Part shown: one piece after another, positions 50,685 to 59,247 of the stretch
Layout of the letters: each line of letters opens with the position of its first letter
Numbering within the stretch: position 1 is the first letter of the stretch
Source: an uncultured Butyricicoccus sp.
GTDB lineage: Bacteria; Bacillota; Clostridia; Oscillospirales; Butyricicoccaceae
Direction of reading: 5' to 3'
Length of the DNA stretch: 64,000 nucleotides
Assembly: GCF_944381005.1 (NCBI RefSeq)
Contig: NZ_CALWJM010000012.1
Location: forward strand, 1-64,000
Notes under the pieces: model-generated
The model's input: the letters and a program-made list of their open reading frames with translations, nothing else
Databases searched by the model: none
What the model was told of the DNA's origin: nothing
Made by a program: the position numbers and the translations under genes

Positions 50685-50713
50685 CGCAATCTCCCCTTTC
50701 TACAAAACAACCG

Positions 50714-52021
50714 TTATCTTTGCGCCAAAATCTCCGCCATCAGCTTGACCGACTGTTCATATCCAAATGCCTCATCGGTCGCCTGTTTCAAAAAGGCATT
50801 GACGCGGTCAATTTTGGAAATGGCGTAGTCAAGCTGTGGGTTGGTGCCTGCTTTGTATGCGCCGATAGAAATCAAATCGGCATTTTTCTGGTATACACTC
50901 AAAATATCGCGTATCTGGGAAGCCAGTTTCTTGTGTTCGGCGGGGCAGATTGCACTCATCAAACGCGAGATGCTGGCATTGATGTCAATAGCTGGAAAAT
51001 GGTTGCTGTTTGCAAGCTGACGGGTCAGCACGATATGTCCGTCCAAAATACCGCGCACAGTATCGGCGATTGGTTCGTTGGTATCGTCGCCTTCTACCAA
51101 GACCGTATACACGCCGGTAATCGACCCCTGTTCAAAGTTTCCGCTTCGCTCCAACAATTTGGGGAGTTCGGCGTAAATAGACGGTGTGTAGCCGCGCGCG
51201 ACCGGCGGTTCTCCGACTGCCAAGCCAATTTCGCGCTGTGCCATTGCAAAACGGGTCAAGGAATCCATCATTAAGAGTACATCCAAGCCCTGATTTTTGA
51301 AATACTCGGCAATGCTGGTGGCAACCGAGGGGCATTTCATGCGCAGCATGGCGGGCTGGTCAGAAGTTGCAACGACCAGCACCGAACGGCGCATACCTTC
51401 TTCTCCCAAGTCGCGCTGGATAAATTCCAACACTTCTCGTCCACGTTCGCCGACCAGTGCAATGACGTTGATATCCGCCTTTACATTTTTGGCAATCATA
51501 CCGAGCAGCGTACTTTTACCAACACCAGAACCGGCGAAAATACCGATTCTCTGCCCTTTGCCGATGGTCAACATGCCGTCAATGGCTTTGACGCCAAATT
51601 CCAGCCGTTCGGTAATGGGTGGGCGGGAAAGCGGGTTGATATAGCCGCTGTCTACATAACAATATTCATTCGGCTCAAACGGACCAAGGCCGTCAATCGG
51701 TTCTCCCAATGCGTTGATAACACGTCCACGCAAGAAATTGCCGACCGGCAGCCGCAGTCTTTTACCCGTATTGCGTACAAAATTTCCGGCCGAGATTCCA
51801 TTCATGGACTCATAAGGCATCAGTAGGATGCGGTCTTGTTTGAATCCGACCACTTCTCCTAAAATCTGCCGATTTTCTTCACCATTGTAGATACTGCAAA
51901 TATCTCCAATCGCTGCGCGGCCACCAGAGGCTTCTATTGACATGCCGACGATATTTTCAATCTTGCCGGTACGGCTGAAAGTTTCAGCCGTGCGCACGGC
52001 GCGTATCATATCGCTCAGCAT
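50714..52021 (-). CDS. fliI: Flagellar export ATPase FliI
   Basis: A 435-residue F1-beta-like ATPase. The P-loop is GIFAGSGVGKSTLLG (~157-171), with VIALVGERGREVLEFI, Walker B VLLMMDSLTRFAMAQREIGL, and PPVARGYTPSIYAELPKLLE. The C-terminal domain ends LKQATDEAFGYEQSVKLMAE. It energises substrate unfolding at the export gate with FliH and FliJ, which flank it. GGGAGG precedes the ATG. Confidence 0.97.
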   Translation of the reverse strand: MLSDMIRAVRTAETFSRTGKIENIVGMSIEASGGRAAIGDICSIYNGEENRQILGEVVGFKQDRILLMPYESMNGISAGNFVRNTGKRLRLPVGNFLRGRVINALGEPIDGLGPFEPNEYCYVDSGYINPLSRPPITERLEFGVKAIDGMLTIGKGQRIGIFAGSGVGKSTLLGMIAKNVKADINVIALVGERGREVLEFIQRDLGEEGMRRSVLVVATSDQPAMLRMKCPSVATSIAEYFKNQGLDVLLMMDSLTRFAMAQREIGLAVGEPPVARGYTPSIYAELPKLLERSGNFEQGSITGVYTVLVEGDDTNEPIADTVRGILDGHIVLTRQLANSNHFPAIDINASISRLMSAICPAEHKKLASQIRDILSVYQKNADLISIGAYKAGTNPQLDYAISKIDRVNAFLKQATDEAFGYEQSVKLMAEILAQR

Positions 52022-52043
52022 GTCAATTCCTCCCTTCTCTGTG

Positions 52044-52880
52044 TCAGTTGTTCATGTCTTGCAGCAGCTCGCGAATGTTGTCGAGCTGTGTTGATGCGCT
52101 GGCATCAATAATTTCATCCGGCAATTCTACGATACAAGCGCCGGGGTCATCGGTTTCCATTCCTACAATTTTCACTTGGTCGGACAGGCTCGCAAGCGAT
52201 GCGGCCAGTTCAGGGTCTGCCTGTACATAGCGCTGTGCATCTCCTTTGGGGATATAAACCCGCACCCATTCACGACGCTTGAGTTTTTCGGTTGCATTTT
52301 GCACCATGCGCGCCACAATCTCACTGCTGGATTGCAGGCTGATGCGGATAATCTTTTCCGCGACGGTCAGCGCAAGGTCTCGCATTTCATCTTGACTGCG
52401 CGCAAACATCATGTCGCGCTGGTCGGCTGCATCCCGGAAGAAGCGTTCCACATCATCCAGAATTTTTTCTTCGCGTTTTCGGATTTGCTCTCGGTTTTCG
52501 GCCAGGGCTTGTTCTTCTCCGGCTTTTCGGCCTTCTTCCCGCCCTTCGGCAAAACCTTCTTCATATCCTTTTTCACGCATTTGTTCGTAGAGCGCTTCGG
52601 CCTCGCGGTTGGCGGCAGCGCGGGCGGTTTCCATTAGGACAGCTGCCTGCTCTTTCGCCTGCTCTACAATCTGTTCAGCATCCCGTTCCGCCGCTTCCTG
52701 TAAGTTCTGCGTAAACGCAGATGCCTTGTGGGGGGCAAGCGCTTCCTCCTGCCCCTGCCGTTCTTGGTCGGCTACATGGATAACTTCGGCACGAACCGGT
52801 GTGTCGGGAATCTGTCCAGCGTCTTGAAACTCATATTCTTCAACCGTGGGTTGTTGAAAGTATTTGAGGATATTAAGCAA
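52044..52880 (-). CDS. fliH: FliI regulator and stalk protein FliH
   Basis: A 278-residue protein. An acidic, Gln/Glu-rich N-terminal part leads to a long coiled coil (~55-150) with Gly-x-x-x-Gly-type repeats (GYEEGFAEGREEGRKAGEEQ) typical of FliH. The C-terminal domain (~155-275) has the V-ATPase-E-like VAEKIIRISLQSSSEIV and ending. It dimerises and ties FliI to the C-ring. The preferred start is TTG at 52880, 8 bases after AAAGGA and overlapping the fliG stop; GTG at 52898 has no site. Confidence 0.9.
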   Translation of the reverse strand: MLNILKYFQQPTVEEYEFQDAGQIPDTPVRAEVIHVADQERQGQEEALAPHKASAFTQNLQEAAERDAEQIVEQAKEQAAVLMETARAAANREAEALYEQMREKGYEEGFAEGREEGRKAGEEQALAENREQIRKREEKILDDVERFFRDAADQRDMMFARSQDEMRDLALTVAEKIIRISLQSSSEIVARMVQNATEKLKRREWVRVYIPKGDAQRYVQADPELAASLASLSDQVKIVGMETDDPGACIVELPDEIIDASASTQLDNIRELLQDMNN

Positions 52881-53886
52881 TAATCTCGTCCTTTCCACCC
52901 TTTACGATGATAATCTGTCCCTGGGCTTCCAGTTCGCGGATTACATCGACAATGCGCTGCTGCGCCTCTTCGATATCGCGGATACGAATATTGGTGCTGA
53001 TTTCCAAGTCGTCGCGGATGCTCTCGGCCATACGGCTGGACATGTTGGAGAACAGCTTGTTGGAAACTTCTTCGCCCGCTGTCTTGAGTGCCAAAACAAG
53101 GTCGTGCGCGTCGCAATCGCGGATAAATCTCTGTACCGAACGGTCGTCCATCGTAACGATATCCTCGAATACGAACATACGCTTGCGGATTTCCTGCGCC
53201 AGTTCGCTGTTCTCGGTTTCCAATCCTTCGAAGATGGTCTTTTCGCTCGAACGGTCGATATTGTTCATGACGCTTGCAATATAGTCGATACCGCCCACCT
53301 TTGCATTGTCGCTCGACATAACCGAAGAGAATTTCTTTTGCAGTTCTTCTTCCAGTACCTTGATGGCCGACGACGAAACGCTGTCCATCTGGGCAATGCT
53401 CTGAACCACTGCAACCTGAACATCTTCGGGCAGTTGGGTAATGACCTCAGCCGCCTGTTCGGCCTCGGTGTAAGAGAGCACAATGGCAATGGTCTGGGGA
53501 CGTTCGTACTGCAAAACCGTAAACAAATCTTTTGCCTCGGTTTTGCGCAAAAAGCTGAATGCCTGATTTTTCAGGGAGCGTGTGATTTTTTCCAGCAGCT
53601 GGTGTGCTGTCTGTTCACCGAACGCTTTTTGCAGAACGGTGCGGGCATATTCCATGCCGCCGACGGTAATCGCCTTGCGCGTCATGCACATCTGATAAAA
53701 TTCTTCCAGAATTTCCTCGGTGTCCTCCATCGAGAGATGACCCAAACGCGCAATTTCGTAAGTGAGCTGTTCTACCTGCTCACTGGTCATGTTTTGATAA
53801 ATACGAGAAGCCTTATCTACGCCCAAAGCAACAACGACCGCCGCCGCCTTTTGCTCCGGCGACATGTTTTTGGTTACTTCGCTCAC
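52873..53886 (-). CDS. fliG: Flagellar motor switch protein FliG
   Basis: A 337-residue three-domain protein: N-terminal (~1-100, binds FliF), middle (~115-195, where the family EHPQ reads ERPQ in YERPQTIAIVLSY) and C-terminal (~200-337, with the torque helix NKLFSNMSSRMAESIRDDLE and the closing AQQRIVDVIRELEAQGQIII). It couples stator motion to rotor. The start is GTG at 53886 inside the fliF stop (GTGA), with GAGGAGGAG upstream, so translation is coupled to fliF. Confidence 0.97.
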   Translation of the reverse strand: MSEVTKNMSPEQKAAAVVVALGVDKASRIYQNMTSEQVEQLTYEIARLGHLSMEDTEEILEEFYQMCMTRKAITVGGMEYARTVLQKAFGEQTAHQLLEKITRSLKNQAFSFLRKTEAKDLFTVLQYERPQTIAIVLSYTEAEQAAEVITQLPEDVQVAVVQSIAQMDSVSSSAIKVLEEELQKKFSSVMSSDNAKVGGIDYIASVMNNIDRSSEKTIFEGLETENSELAQEIRKRMFVFEDIVTMDDRSVQRFIRDCDAHDLVLALKTAGEEVSNKLFSNMSSRMAESIRDDLEISTNIRIRDIEEAQQRIVDVIRELEAQGQIIIVKGGKDEIIA

Positions 53887-55535
53887 TCCTCGTCTCCTCC
53901 TCTCAGCCAGCTACCGAGCAAGTCCGCGGCAACTTCCGGGCTTTCCTCGGAGAATTTGCGGATATTTTCCTTGAGTTCCATGTTCTTTTCATTCTTGATA
54001 TTGAGCAAATCATGCTGCATCTCCAATTCTTTTTGCTGGCGTTCCAGTTCTGCACGCAAAGCAGCCTTTTCTGCATCCATCTGCTGTGTCTCAAGCAGCA
54101 TACGCTTTTTCTTTCTGCGGCGCAGCAGAACAACCAACAGGATAACCAGCAGCAGTACAATACCAGCAATTGCACCCAAAATAATCCACAGCGGGATACC
54201 GAATACCTTTGCCTCCGCGAAGCGGTTAAACATACTGGTCTGCGGCTCGTCTTCTGTTGCGTTGGGGTCATAGAACGGCGCAACTGCAACCGAAATTTTT
54301 GCAGTTTCATCGTCCTGCTGCACACCAGCCGCGCGGGCGATGTGTGCAATGATTTGTTCTTCATTGAAGTTTCCAAGGTCGGTGCCATTGATGGAAACTG
54401 CAATCGAAAGGTCGGTCAGTTCCGGCGCGTAGTCCTCATCCTGCTGCTTGACCTCATTCAGGCTGTAATTGGTCTGCGTGCGGTCTGCTGCATAGGTGTC
54501 ATTGGGGCCAACCGTTCCGGTATTTTCGTTGACATATGTATTGATGTCAGAATTGGAGTTTGTGCCAACCACCCCGCCTGCATTGGTTTCGGTCGTGGGC
54601 CGAATGACCTCTTGGTCTTTAGAAACCTGATTGAGGATGCCCTGACCTTCCTGTGCACCTTCGGGTGATGTGTAAGTCGTTGTTTGCGACAGCGTGCGCT
54701 TGACCTCTACTGTGCTCTTGACACTGACGCGAACATTTCCTTCACCGTAGAAGCCTTCCAGCACTTCCAATACCTTGCTGCGTGTGCTGGTTTCAATCTG
54801 ACGTTCGGTATCCATCTTGAGCGCGGTTGCTTTGTCCTGCGCTGCATCTCCCGAATCGTCCAACGAGTAAGATTTACCGCTTGTGTCTGCAATAGAAATA
54901 TTTTCGGCTTCCAATCCGGGCACAGCGCGTGCCACCATGTTCTGAATGGCCTCGACTTGCTCATCGTCCAGTTCTTCGCCGTCCTTCATGGTCAAGGTAA
55001 CAGAAGCCTTTGCCGGCGACAGCGCATCGGTGTCCAGCACATAGCTGCTGTCCTCCTCCGGTGTAATCGTGACGATTGCATCTTTTACACCGTCAAAGCA
55101 CCGTAAGGTTGCCTGCATACGGTCTTGCAGTTCGTAAAGCTGATATTGTCTTTTCTCGTAGTCGGTCGTCATCATGCTTACGTTATCTTTGAAGATATCA
55201 TAAGTCAGACCGCTTTTGGGGTATCCTTCTTGCAGAAGTTTTGCTTTGAGCTGCGGCTCCTGTTCGGTCAAAACCAAAATACTGCCGTCGCCCTTATATT
55301 GATAGGAGGCACCATACTCATCCAGCTTGGTCATAATGGTTGATGCCTCTTCGTTATTCAACTCTGAAAAAAGCACCGTATAATCGGATGCTTTCGCGCC
55401 GTTGTAGATGGCCAATCCGGCAATGATTGCCAGGGCCACCACCGCAATACTGCCGATTAAAATTTTGGTCTTACGGTTCAGCGCGCCTATCGCGCTTTTT
55501 ACCTTTTCCAGCGCGCCTAATGCCCGCTCCTTCAC
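53883..55535 (-). CDS. fliF: Flagellar MS-ring protein FliF
   Basis: A 550-residue protein. A first membrane segment at ~25-45 is followed by a periplasmic YscJ/FliF region with ring-building motifs (~55-400; DYEKRQYQLYELQDRMQATL, VEAIQNMVARAVPGLEAENI). A second membrane segment (~455-480, IILGAIAGIVLLLVILLVVL) precedes a cytoplasmic tail that binds FliG. The preferred start is GTG at 55535 because GGGAGG lies 7 bases upstream; the ATG at 55550 contains that site and has only a poor one itself. fliG overlaps its end. Confidence 0.96.
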   Translation of the reverse strand: MKERALGALEKVKSAIGALNRKTKILIGSIAVVALAIIAGLAIYNGAKASDYTVLFSELNNEEASTIMTKLDEYGASYQYKGDGSILVLTEQEPQLKAKLLQEGYPKSGLTYDIFKDNVSMMTTDYEKRQYQLYELQDRMQATLRCFDGVKDAIVTITPEEDSSYVLDTDALSPAKASVTLTMKDGEELDDEQVEAIQNMVARAVPGLEAENISIADTSGKSYSLDDSGDAAQDKATALKMDTERQIETSTRSKVLEVLEGFYGEGNVRVSVKSTVEVKRTLSQTTTYTSPEGAQEGQGILNQVSKDQEVIRPTTETNAGGVVGTNSNSDINTYVNENTGTVGPNDTYAADRTQTNYSLNEVKQQDEDYAPELTDLSIAVSINGTDLGNFNEEQIIAHIARAAGVQQDDETAKISVAVAPFYDPNATEDEPQTSMFNRFAEAKVFGIPLWIILGAIAGIVLLLVILLVVLLRRRKKKRMLLETQQMDAEKAALRAELERQQKELEMQHDLLNIKNEKNMELKENIRKFSEESPEVAADLLGSWLRGGDEE

Positions 55536-55569
55536 CGCGTTTCCTCCCATCGTTCCCTATAGCGCGTTG

Positions 55570-55875
55570 TTACAGGTTGATTCGCATCAGCTCATTGTAC
55601 GCATCAATCGCTTTGCTGCGCAGCTGAATGAGCAAATCAGTTGCCGCCGACGCCTTACTGGTTGCAATGGTCAGACTGTGGATATCGTCCAATTGTCCGG
55701 TAGCCAGTTGATACTCCACCTGTGCGACTTCATTTTCGGTCTGCTTTACATTGTCAATCGCTTGACCGAAAATATCCGAAAACATACTGCCTGCCAGATT
55801 ACTTTGCTGTTCAACCTTTTTATCATTGGATAGTTCAGCCACTGAATTCAGTGGCGCCATAGGTGTGATAAACAT
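55570..55875 (-). CDS. fliE: MS-ring/rod adaptor FliE
   Basis: A 101-residue small helical protein. It is Ser/Asp-rich at the N-terminus, then FSDIFGQAIDNVKQTENEVA and LTIATSKASAATDLLIQLRS-KAIDAYNELMRINL, which is the FliE signature. It is the first axial protein exported and joins FliF to the rod. It lies between flgC and fliF with GGGGAG about 10 bases before the ATG. Confidence 0.95.
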   Translation of the reverse strand: MFITPMAPLNSVAELSNDKKVEQQSNLAGSMFSDIFGQAIDNVKQTENEVAQVEYQLATGQLDDIHSLTIATSKASAATDLLIQLRSKAIDAYNELMRINL

Positions 55876-55895
55876 GAATGTGACTCCCCTTTTTG

Positions 55896-56351
55896 TTATT
55901 TACCGATTTCTAATGCCGAAGTAGCCATTCCCTTGAGGGCATTGAATACCGTGACATTTGCGGTGTATGCCTGCTGTGCGGCCATCGCGTCCACCGTTTC
56001 CTTGACCAGTTCAACGTTTGGCATCATGACATAACCATTTTCATCTGCATCGGGGTGGGTTGGGTCATAAACCTGTTTAAAATCAGACTGGTCTTCCACA
56101 ATCTCGGTCACCCGCACGCCACCAACATCGTCATTCGGGGTCAGAGACCGACCTGCCGCGCGCGCCAATGCAGTGCGGAAGTTATCTCTTCCATCTTGCG
56201 ACTGAAAAACGACCATCTTGCGGCGATACGGCTCACCATTTTCGGTACGGGTCGTCTGCATATTGGTTACATTCTCAGAAATTACATCCAGTCGGAGCTG
56301 CTGGGCTGTCAGACCAGAGCCCACAACGCTCATTGCGCTTAAAAATGCCAT
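55896..56351 (-). CDS. flgC: Proximal rod protein FlgC
   Basis: A 151-residue axial protein. The rod motif LRLDVISENVTNMQTTRTEN is near the N-terminus and the C-terminal helix is VELVKETVDAMAAQQAYTAN plus VTVFNALKGMATSALEIGK. Central residues include KQVYDPTHPDADENGYVMMP, the typical FlgC P-x-H-P-D-A stretch. It lies 41 bases after flgB. Confidence 0.96.
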   Translation of the reverse strand: MAFLSAMSVVGSGLTAQQLRLDVISENVTNMQTTRTENGEPYRRKMVVFQSQDGRDNFRTALARAAGRSLTPNDDVGGVRVTEIVEDQSDFKQVYDPTHPDADENGYVMMPNVELVKETVDAMAAQQAYTANVTVFNALKGMATSALEIGK

Positions 56352-56392
56352 ATACCTGTTTCTCCTTCCTCCTAATTATATGTTACCAAGCA

Positions 56393-56782
56393 TCAGCCGC
56401 GGATTGCCGCACGCAAACGACTGATTTCTTCGCTGAACGCCCGTGTCGTCAGCTGATATTGCAAATAAGCGCGGGACAACTCTACATTCTGCTCGGTGAC
56501 ATTTACACCATTCTCGTCTAGGCGCGTTGTTTCATTTGCCTCACGGGTTACAATGCCGCTTTGCAGGATGCTGTCCCGCACTGCGCTTCCTTTGGCGGTA
56601 CCGGGCTGCTTGCTTGCCGCTTCAATCCGGCTGCGCAGTTCCTGCTCAAAGGTAACATATTTTGTCTTATATCCTGGCGTCTCAGCGTTGGCAACGTTGT
56701 CCGCAATCACGCTTTGCTTTTGCCACAAATAATCCATCGAACGCTGTGCCAACAGCATGGTATTCGATGAAATGAAATCCAT
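56393..56782 (-). CDS. flgB: Proximal rod protein FlgB
   Basis: A 129-residue axial protein. It has an N-terminal MDYLWQKQSVIADNVANAET with PGYKTKYVTFEQEL, the FlgB signature, and a C-terminal helix VNVTEQNVELSRAYLQYQLT. It is the first gene of the ~26-kb fla/che operon; an AGGAAGGAG site is close to the ATG and a sigma-A-type promoter lies about 190 bases upstream. Confidence 0.96.
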   Translation of the reverse strand: MDFISSNTMLLAQRSMDYLWQKQSVIADNVANAETPGYKTKYVTFEQELRSRIEAASKQPGTAKGSAVRDSILQSGIVTREANETTRLDENGVNVTEQNVELSRAYLQYQLTTRAFSEEISRLRAAIRG

Positions 56783-56918
56783 AAAAAAACTCCTTCCTGC
56801 ACAACTTTACAACATATTGTATTATTCTTTCAAACAACTGTCTGTTCTTCTGATTCAGACTTTTCTTTTAACTTTTCTTTCGCGGTCTACTGCGTTATAT
56901 TCGCACGCACATAAATTG

Positions 56919-56942
56919 TGAAGAAAGGTTTTTTGAAGAAAG
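56919..56942. repeat. Direct repeat TGAAGAAAG in the fla/che leader
   Basis: Two identical copies, 56919-56927 and 56934-56942, 15 bases apart start to start, lie just downstream of the expected transcript start. They could be a regulator site at DNA or RNA level. Confidence 0.5.
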
Positions 56943-56973
56943 CCAGTCATATTATGGTTCTTATTGCCTTTTT

Positions 56974-57002
56974 ATTCTACAACAAGTTGCGTAATTTGTC
57001 GA
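56974..57002 (-). promoter_or_regulatory. Sigma-A-type promoter of the fla/che operon
   Basis: On the minus strand -35 TCGACA (56997-57002) and -10 TAGAAT (56974-56979), each 5/6 to consensus, are spaced by exactly 17 bases. The transcript would begin near 56967 with a leader of about 185 bases. Confidence 0.6.
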
Positions 57003-57196
57003 GCGCCTTTTCTTATTATTTTTGTAAAAAATATTCCAAATTTTGTAATCGTTTACTGGCGTTTAAATACTTTTTATCCACAAAATAGCAGAATCCCGTC
57101 GAAACCTGCGCTTTTGCTTTACAATTGCACAAAATAAAAAACATTTACACAATATAATAATTTGTTATCTTTTTTCTTTCATTTTCATAATATGAA

Positions 57197-57229
57197 ACGC
57201 GTTATGGCATTTTATGTACCATAACGCGT
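57197..57229 (-). terminator. Perfect 11-bp hairpin after the SLH gene (terminator-like)
   Basis: ACGCGTTATGG (57197-57207) pairs with CCATAACGCGT (57219-57229). It lies 15 bases after the minus-strand SLH stop. The following bases TTTCATATT are only weakly T-rich, so termination may be partial. Confidence 0.55.
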
Positions 57230-57243
57230 CCATATACATCTTA

Positions 57244-59247
57244 TCAAAGGTATAAACCTGCACTTGCCGCACTCAATTCATAGTAACCCCAATAGGTTTT
57301 AGGCATATCGGAAAACATTTGGCCTTTCTGGTCGATTGCTGTGCGGTTGGGCTGCCATCCCATCACCCGAAGCGCCATACAAGCCGCTTCCGAGCGAGTA
57401 ATGGAAGCCGAAGGGCGGAAAGAGCCGTCAGAATAGCCGTTAATCCATCCCTGTGCACTTCCATACGCAATCGACTTATAATACGGCGTATCGGCGTTTA
57501 CGTCAGTATATTGACAGGGAATACTGGTTTTTCCTCCCAACGCCATTGTAAACCAGTGTACCAGTTCCGCACGTGTAATTTTATCATCAGGTCGAAACGC
57601 GCCGTTTGCTTCCACTTCAAACACGCCGGCCAGTTCCAGCCGTCCAACTGCCTGCGCATACCATGCCGATACCGGCACATCGGTATATGTGGAAACGAAA
57701 TCACTTTCTCCTGCCATCAGGCGTTCCAGCATCACTGCCGCCTCCGCACGGGTCATAGGTGCTTCGGGCGTAATCGTTCCATCCCCATTGCCCGATAAAA
57801 AGGCAATCGGATTGGAGCGGTTAAGGTATGGGCCGCTCTGTGCGTTAGACGAGGCACTTAGCATCAGGTTGCTTTTCACATTGGAAACCGTTACCACAGT
57901 CGCTCCCGACTCGGTGCGAATGGGATAAGAAACGCCATTGACTGTAATCGCCGTGCTGTCGGCTGATACACTTTCTGCAATGTCTCCGACTTTCAAAGTC
58001 AATTGTCCAAGCTGATACCCCGAACGCGGTGTAACCCGAAATGTTACAGTAGAACCGACCATTGCCGTGGAACCGCTGTCCGATGTTACCGTACACCCGC
58101 TATCCGCTGATGTTGAAATAGTTACAGTTTGCGTAACCGGCTGGGTGGGCGTGACCGGTGTTTGTGTGGAAGGATTTGTCTGTGTTGTCGTGCTGCCTGA
58201 CACCGACTTGGAAGTGGCTGAAACGGTTACAAAATTATTGATGTTGCTGAGCGCTAATGTCGCCTCTGCGCCGCGCACCGTCAATGTACCATTGACATTC
58301 CCCACCGACAGCGTACCCGACTGCGGGGCAACCGTCTTACCAACCGTTCCCACTTTCAATGTGATATTCTGAATCTCATATCCGGTTTTCGGAATGATTT
58401 GAACGTTTGCGCTGCCGCCAGACAGCACCGTTGTGGTGTTAGTCGTGACCGATACCCCGACATCACCATAAGCAGACACCGTATAATAGGACGGGTTGGT
58501 CACGCCTGACCAGCCGCCCGTACCACCGGTTGAAACCTGTCTGATTTTGGAAGATTCGGCTTTTACCTTTACATTGTTACCCACGTTGCGCACAATCAAC
58601 ACACGGCTGCCGTCATCCTTGTCGGCAATATAATACGTTCTCCCATCTACGCGCAGTGTGCGTTCTTCCAAAGAAGCTGTATCACTCTTGCCGTTGATGG
58701 TCAGTGTAATCTGGTCTACCTCATAGCCCGCATCCGGTGTGATATAAAAGTTGATAGTATCGCCCAATTTCGCACTGGAACCGCTATCGCTGTCAACGCT
58801 CACATGGCTGTCACCCGAAGTCACAATATGAACATTCTCGCTGTCCTCACTGTCCTGCTCGTCCTGCTCTGCCGTGTACAAATATACGCGGTAATCGGTT
58901 TCGATGTTTTCCAACCAAACCATAACGGTTTGGTCATCCGCATCTATCTCACACTGGGCATCCTCGGACAGCACCATTTCCCCTTGCGGGTCGTCAATCT
59001 TATATTCCAAGTCCTCTTTGCGGTCTTCTACGATAACATGGTCAAAGACATAACCGGGTTCCAGTTCAAAAATAATTTCACTGTCCTCGCCCGCCTCAAC
59101 TTCATCCGGGTCAATGGATTCCACCGACGCCCCTTTATCCGCTTTCGCGGTAATGTCATAATATTTTGCCGCATGTGCCCAAGGCAGTTGTACCGCTGTC
59201 AACAGCGCACATAACGTCAGGCACAGCCCTTTTTTCCATTTATTCAT
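57244..59247 (-). CDS. S-layer-homology protein with repeated beta modules
   Basis: A 667-residue secreted protein. A signal peptide (WKKGLCLTLCALLTAVQLPW, cleaved near AHA) is followed by about four copies of a beta module whose core is G-x-T/S-x-x-F/I-x-I/V-T-P-x-x-G-Y-x-x-x-x-I/L-T-L (INFYITPDAGYEVDQITLTI; VQIIPKTGYEIQNITLKVG; VTFRVTPRSGYQLGQLTLKV). A Thr/Pro linker precedes three C-terminal SLH domains (~485-667; MTRAEAAVMLERL, ITRAELVHWFTMAL, ITRSEAACMALRVM). The N-terminal ~130 residues are acidic. The ATG at 59247 overlaps the end of the FtsA-like gene by 8 bases, so the two are coupled. Confidence 0.88.
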   Translation of the reverse strand: MNKWKKGLCLTLCALLTAVQLPWAHAAKYYDITAKADKGASVESIDPDEVEAGEDSEIIFELEPGYVFDHVIVEDRKEDLEYKIDDPQGEMVLSEDAQCEIDADDQTVMVWLENIETDYRVYLYTAEQDEQDSEDSENVHIVTSGDSHVSVDSDSGSSAKLGDTINFYITPDAGYEVDQITLTINGKSDTASLEERTLRVDGRTYYIADKDDGSRVLIVRNVGNNVKVKAESSKIRQVSTGGTGGWSGVTNPSYYTVSAYGDVGVSVTTNTTTVLSGGSANVQIIPKTGYEIQNITLKVGTVGKTVAPQSGTLSVGNVNGTLTVRGAEATLALSNINNFVTVSATSKSVSGSTTTQTNPSTQTPVTPTQPVTQTVTISTSADSGCTVTSDSGSTAMVGSTVTFRVTPRSGYQLGQLTLKVGDIAESVSADSTAITVNGVSYPIRTESGATVVTVSNVKSNLMLSASSNAQSGPYLNRSNPIAFLSGNGDGTITPEAPMTRAEAAVMLERLMAGESDFVSTYTDVPVSAWYAQAVGRLELAGVFEVEANGAFRPDDKITRAELVHWFTMALGGKTSIPCQYTDVNADTPYYKSIAYGSAQGWINGYSDGSFRPSASITRSEAACMALRVMGWQPNRTAIDQKGQMFSDMPKTYWGYYELSAASAGLYL

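Larger units (their letters stand above)
56783..57243. promoter_or_regulatory. 461-bp AT-rich control region upstream of the fla/che operon
   Basis: No gene is seen. It contains the long flgB leader, a direct repeat (56919-56942), the best promoter of the operon (56974-57002), a perfect DnaA-box-like TTATCCACA (57074-57082), two near-matches to the Spo0A box (TGTCGAG at 56997-57003 and CGTCGAA at 57097-57103), and, at its far end, the hairpin after the SLH gene (57197-57229). Confidence 0.7.

Noticed and set aside
52864..54273. A 469-codon open frame on the plus strand
   Set aside because: It runs antisense across fliG and the end of fliF, both certain genes, and has no ribosome binding site.
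56783..56967. A c-di-GMP riboswitch in the flgB leader
   Set aside because: I looked for the conserved GEMM core and paired stems and did not find them in the leader.
57074..57082. A perfect DnaA box as sign of a replication origin
   Set aside because: It is a single box with no cluster, no dnaA/dnaN/gidA neighbours and no clear unwinding element, so at most it is a regulatory site.
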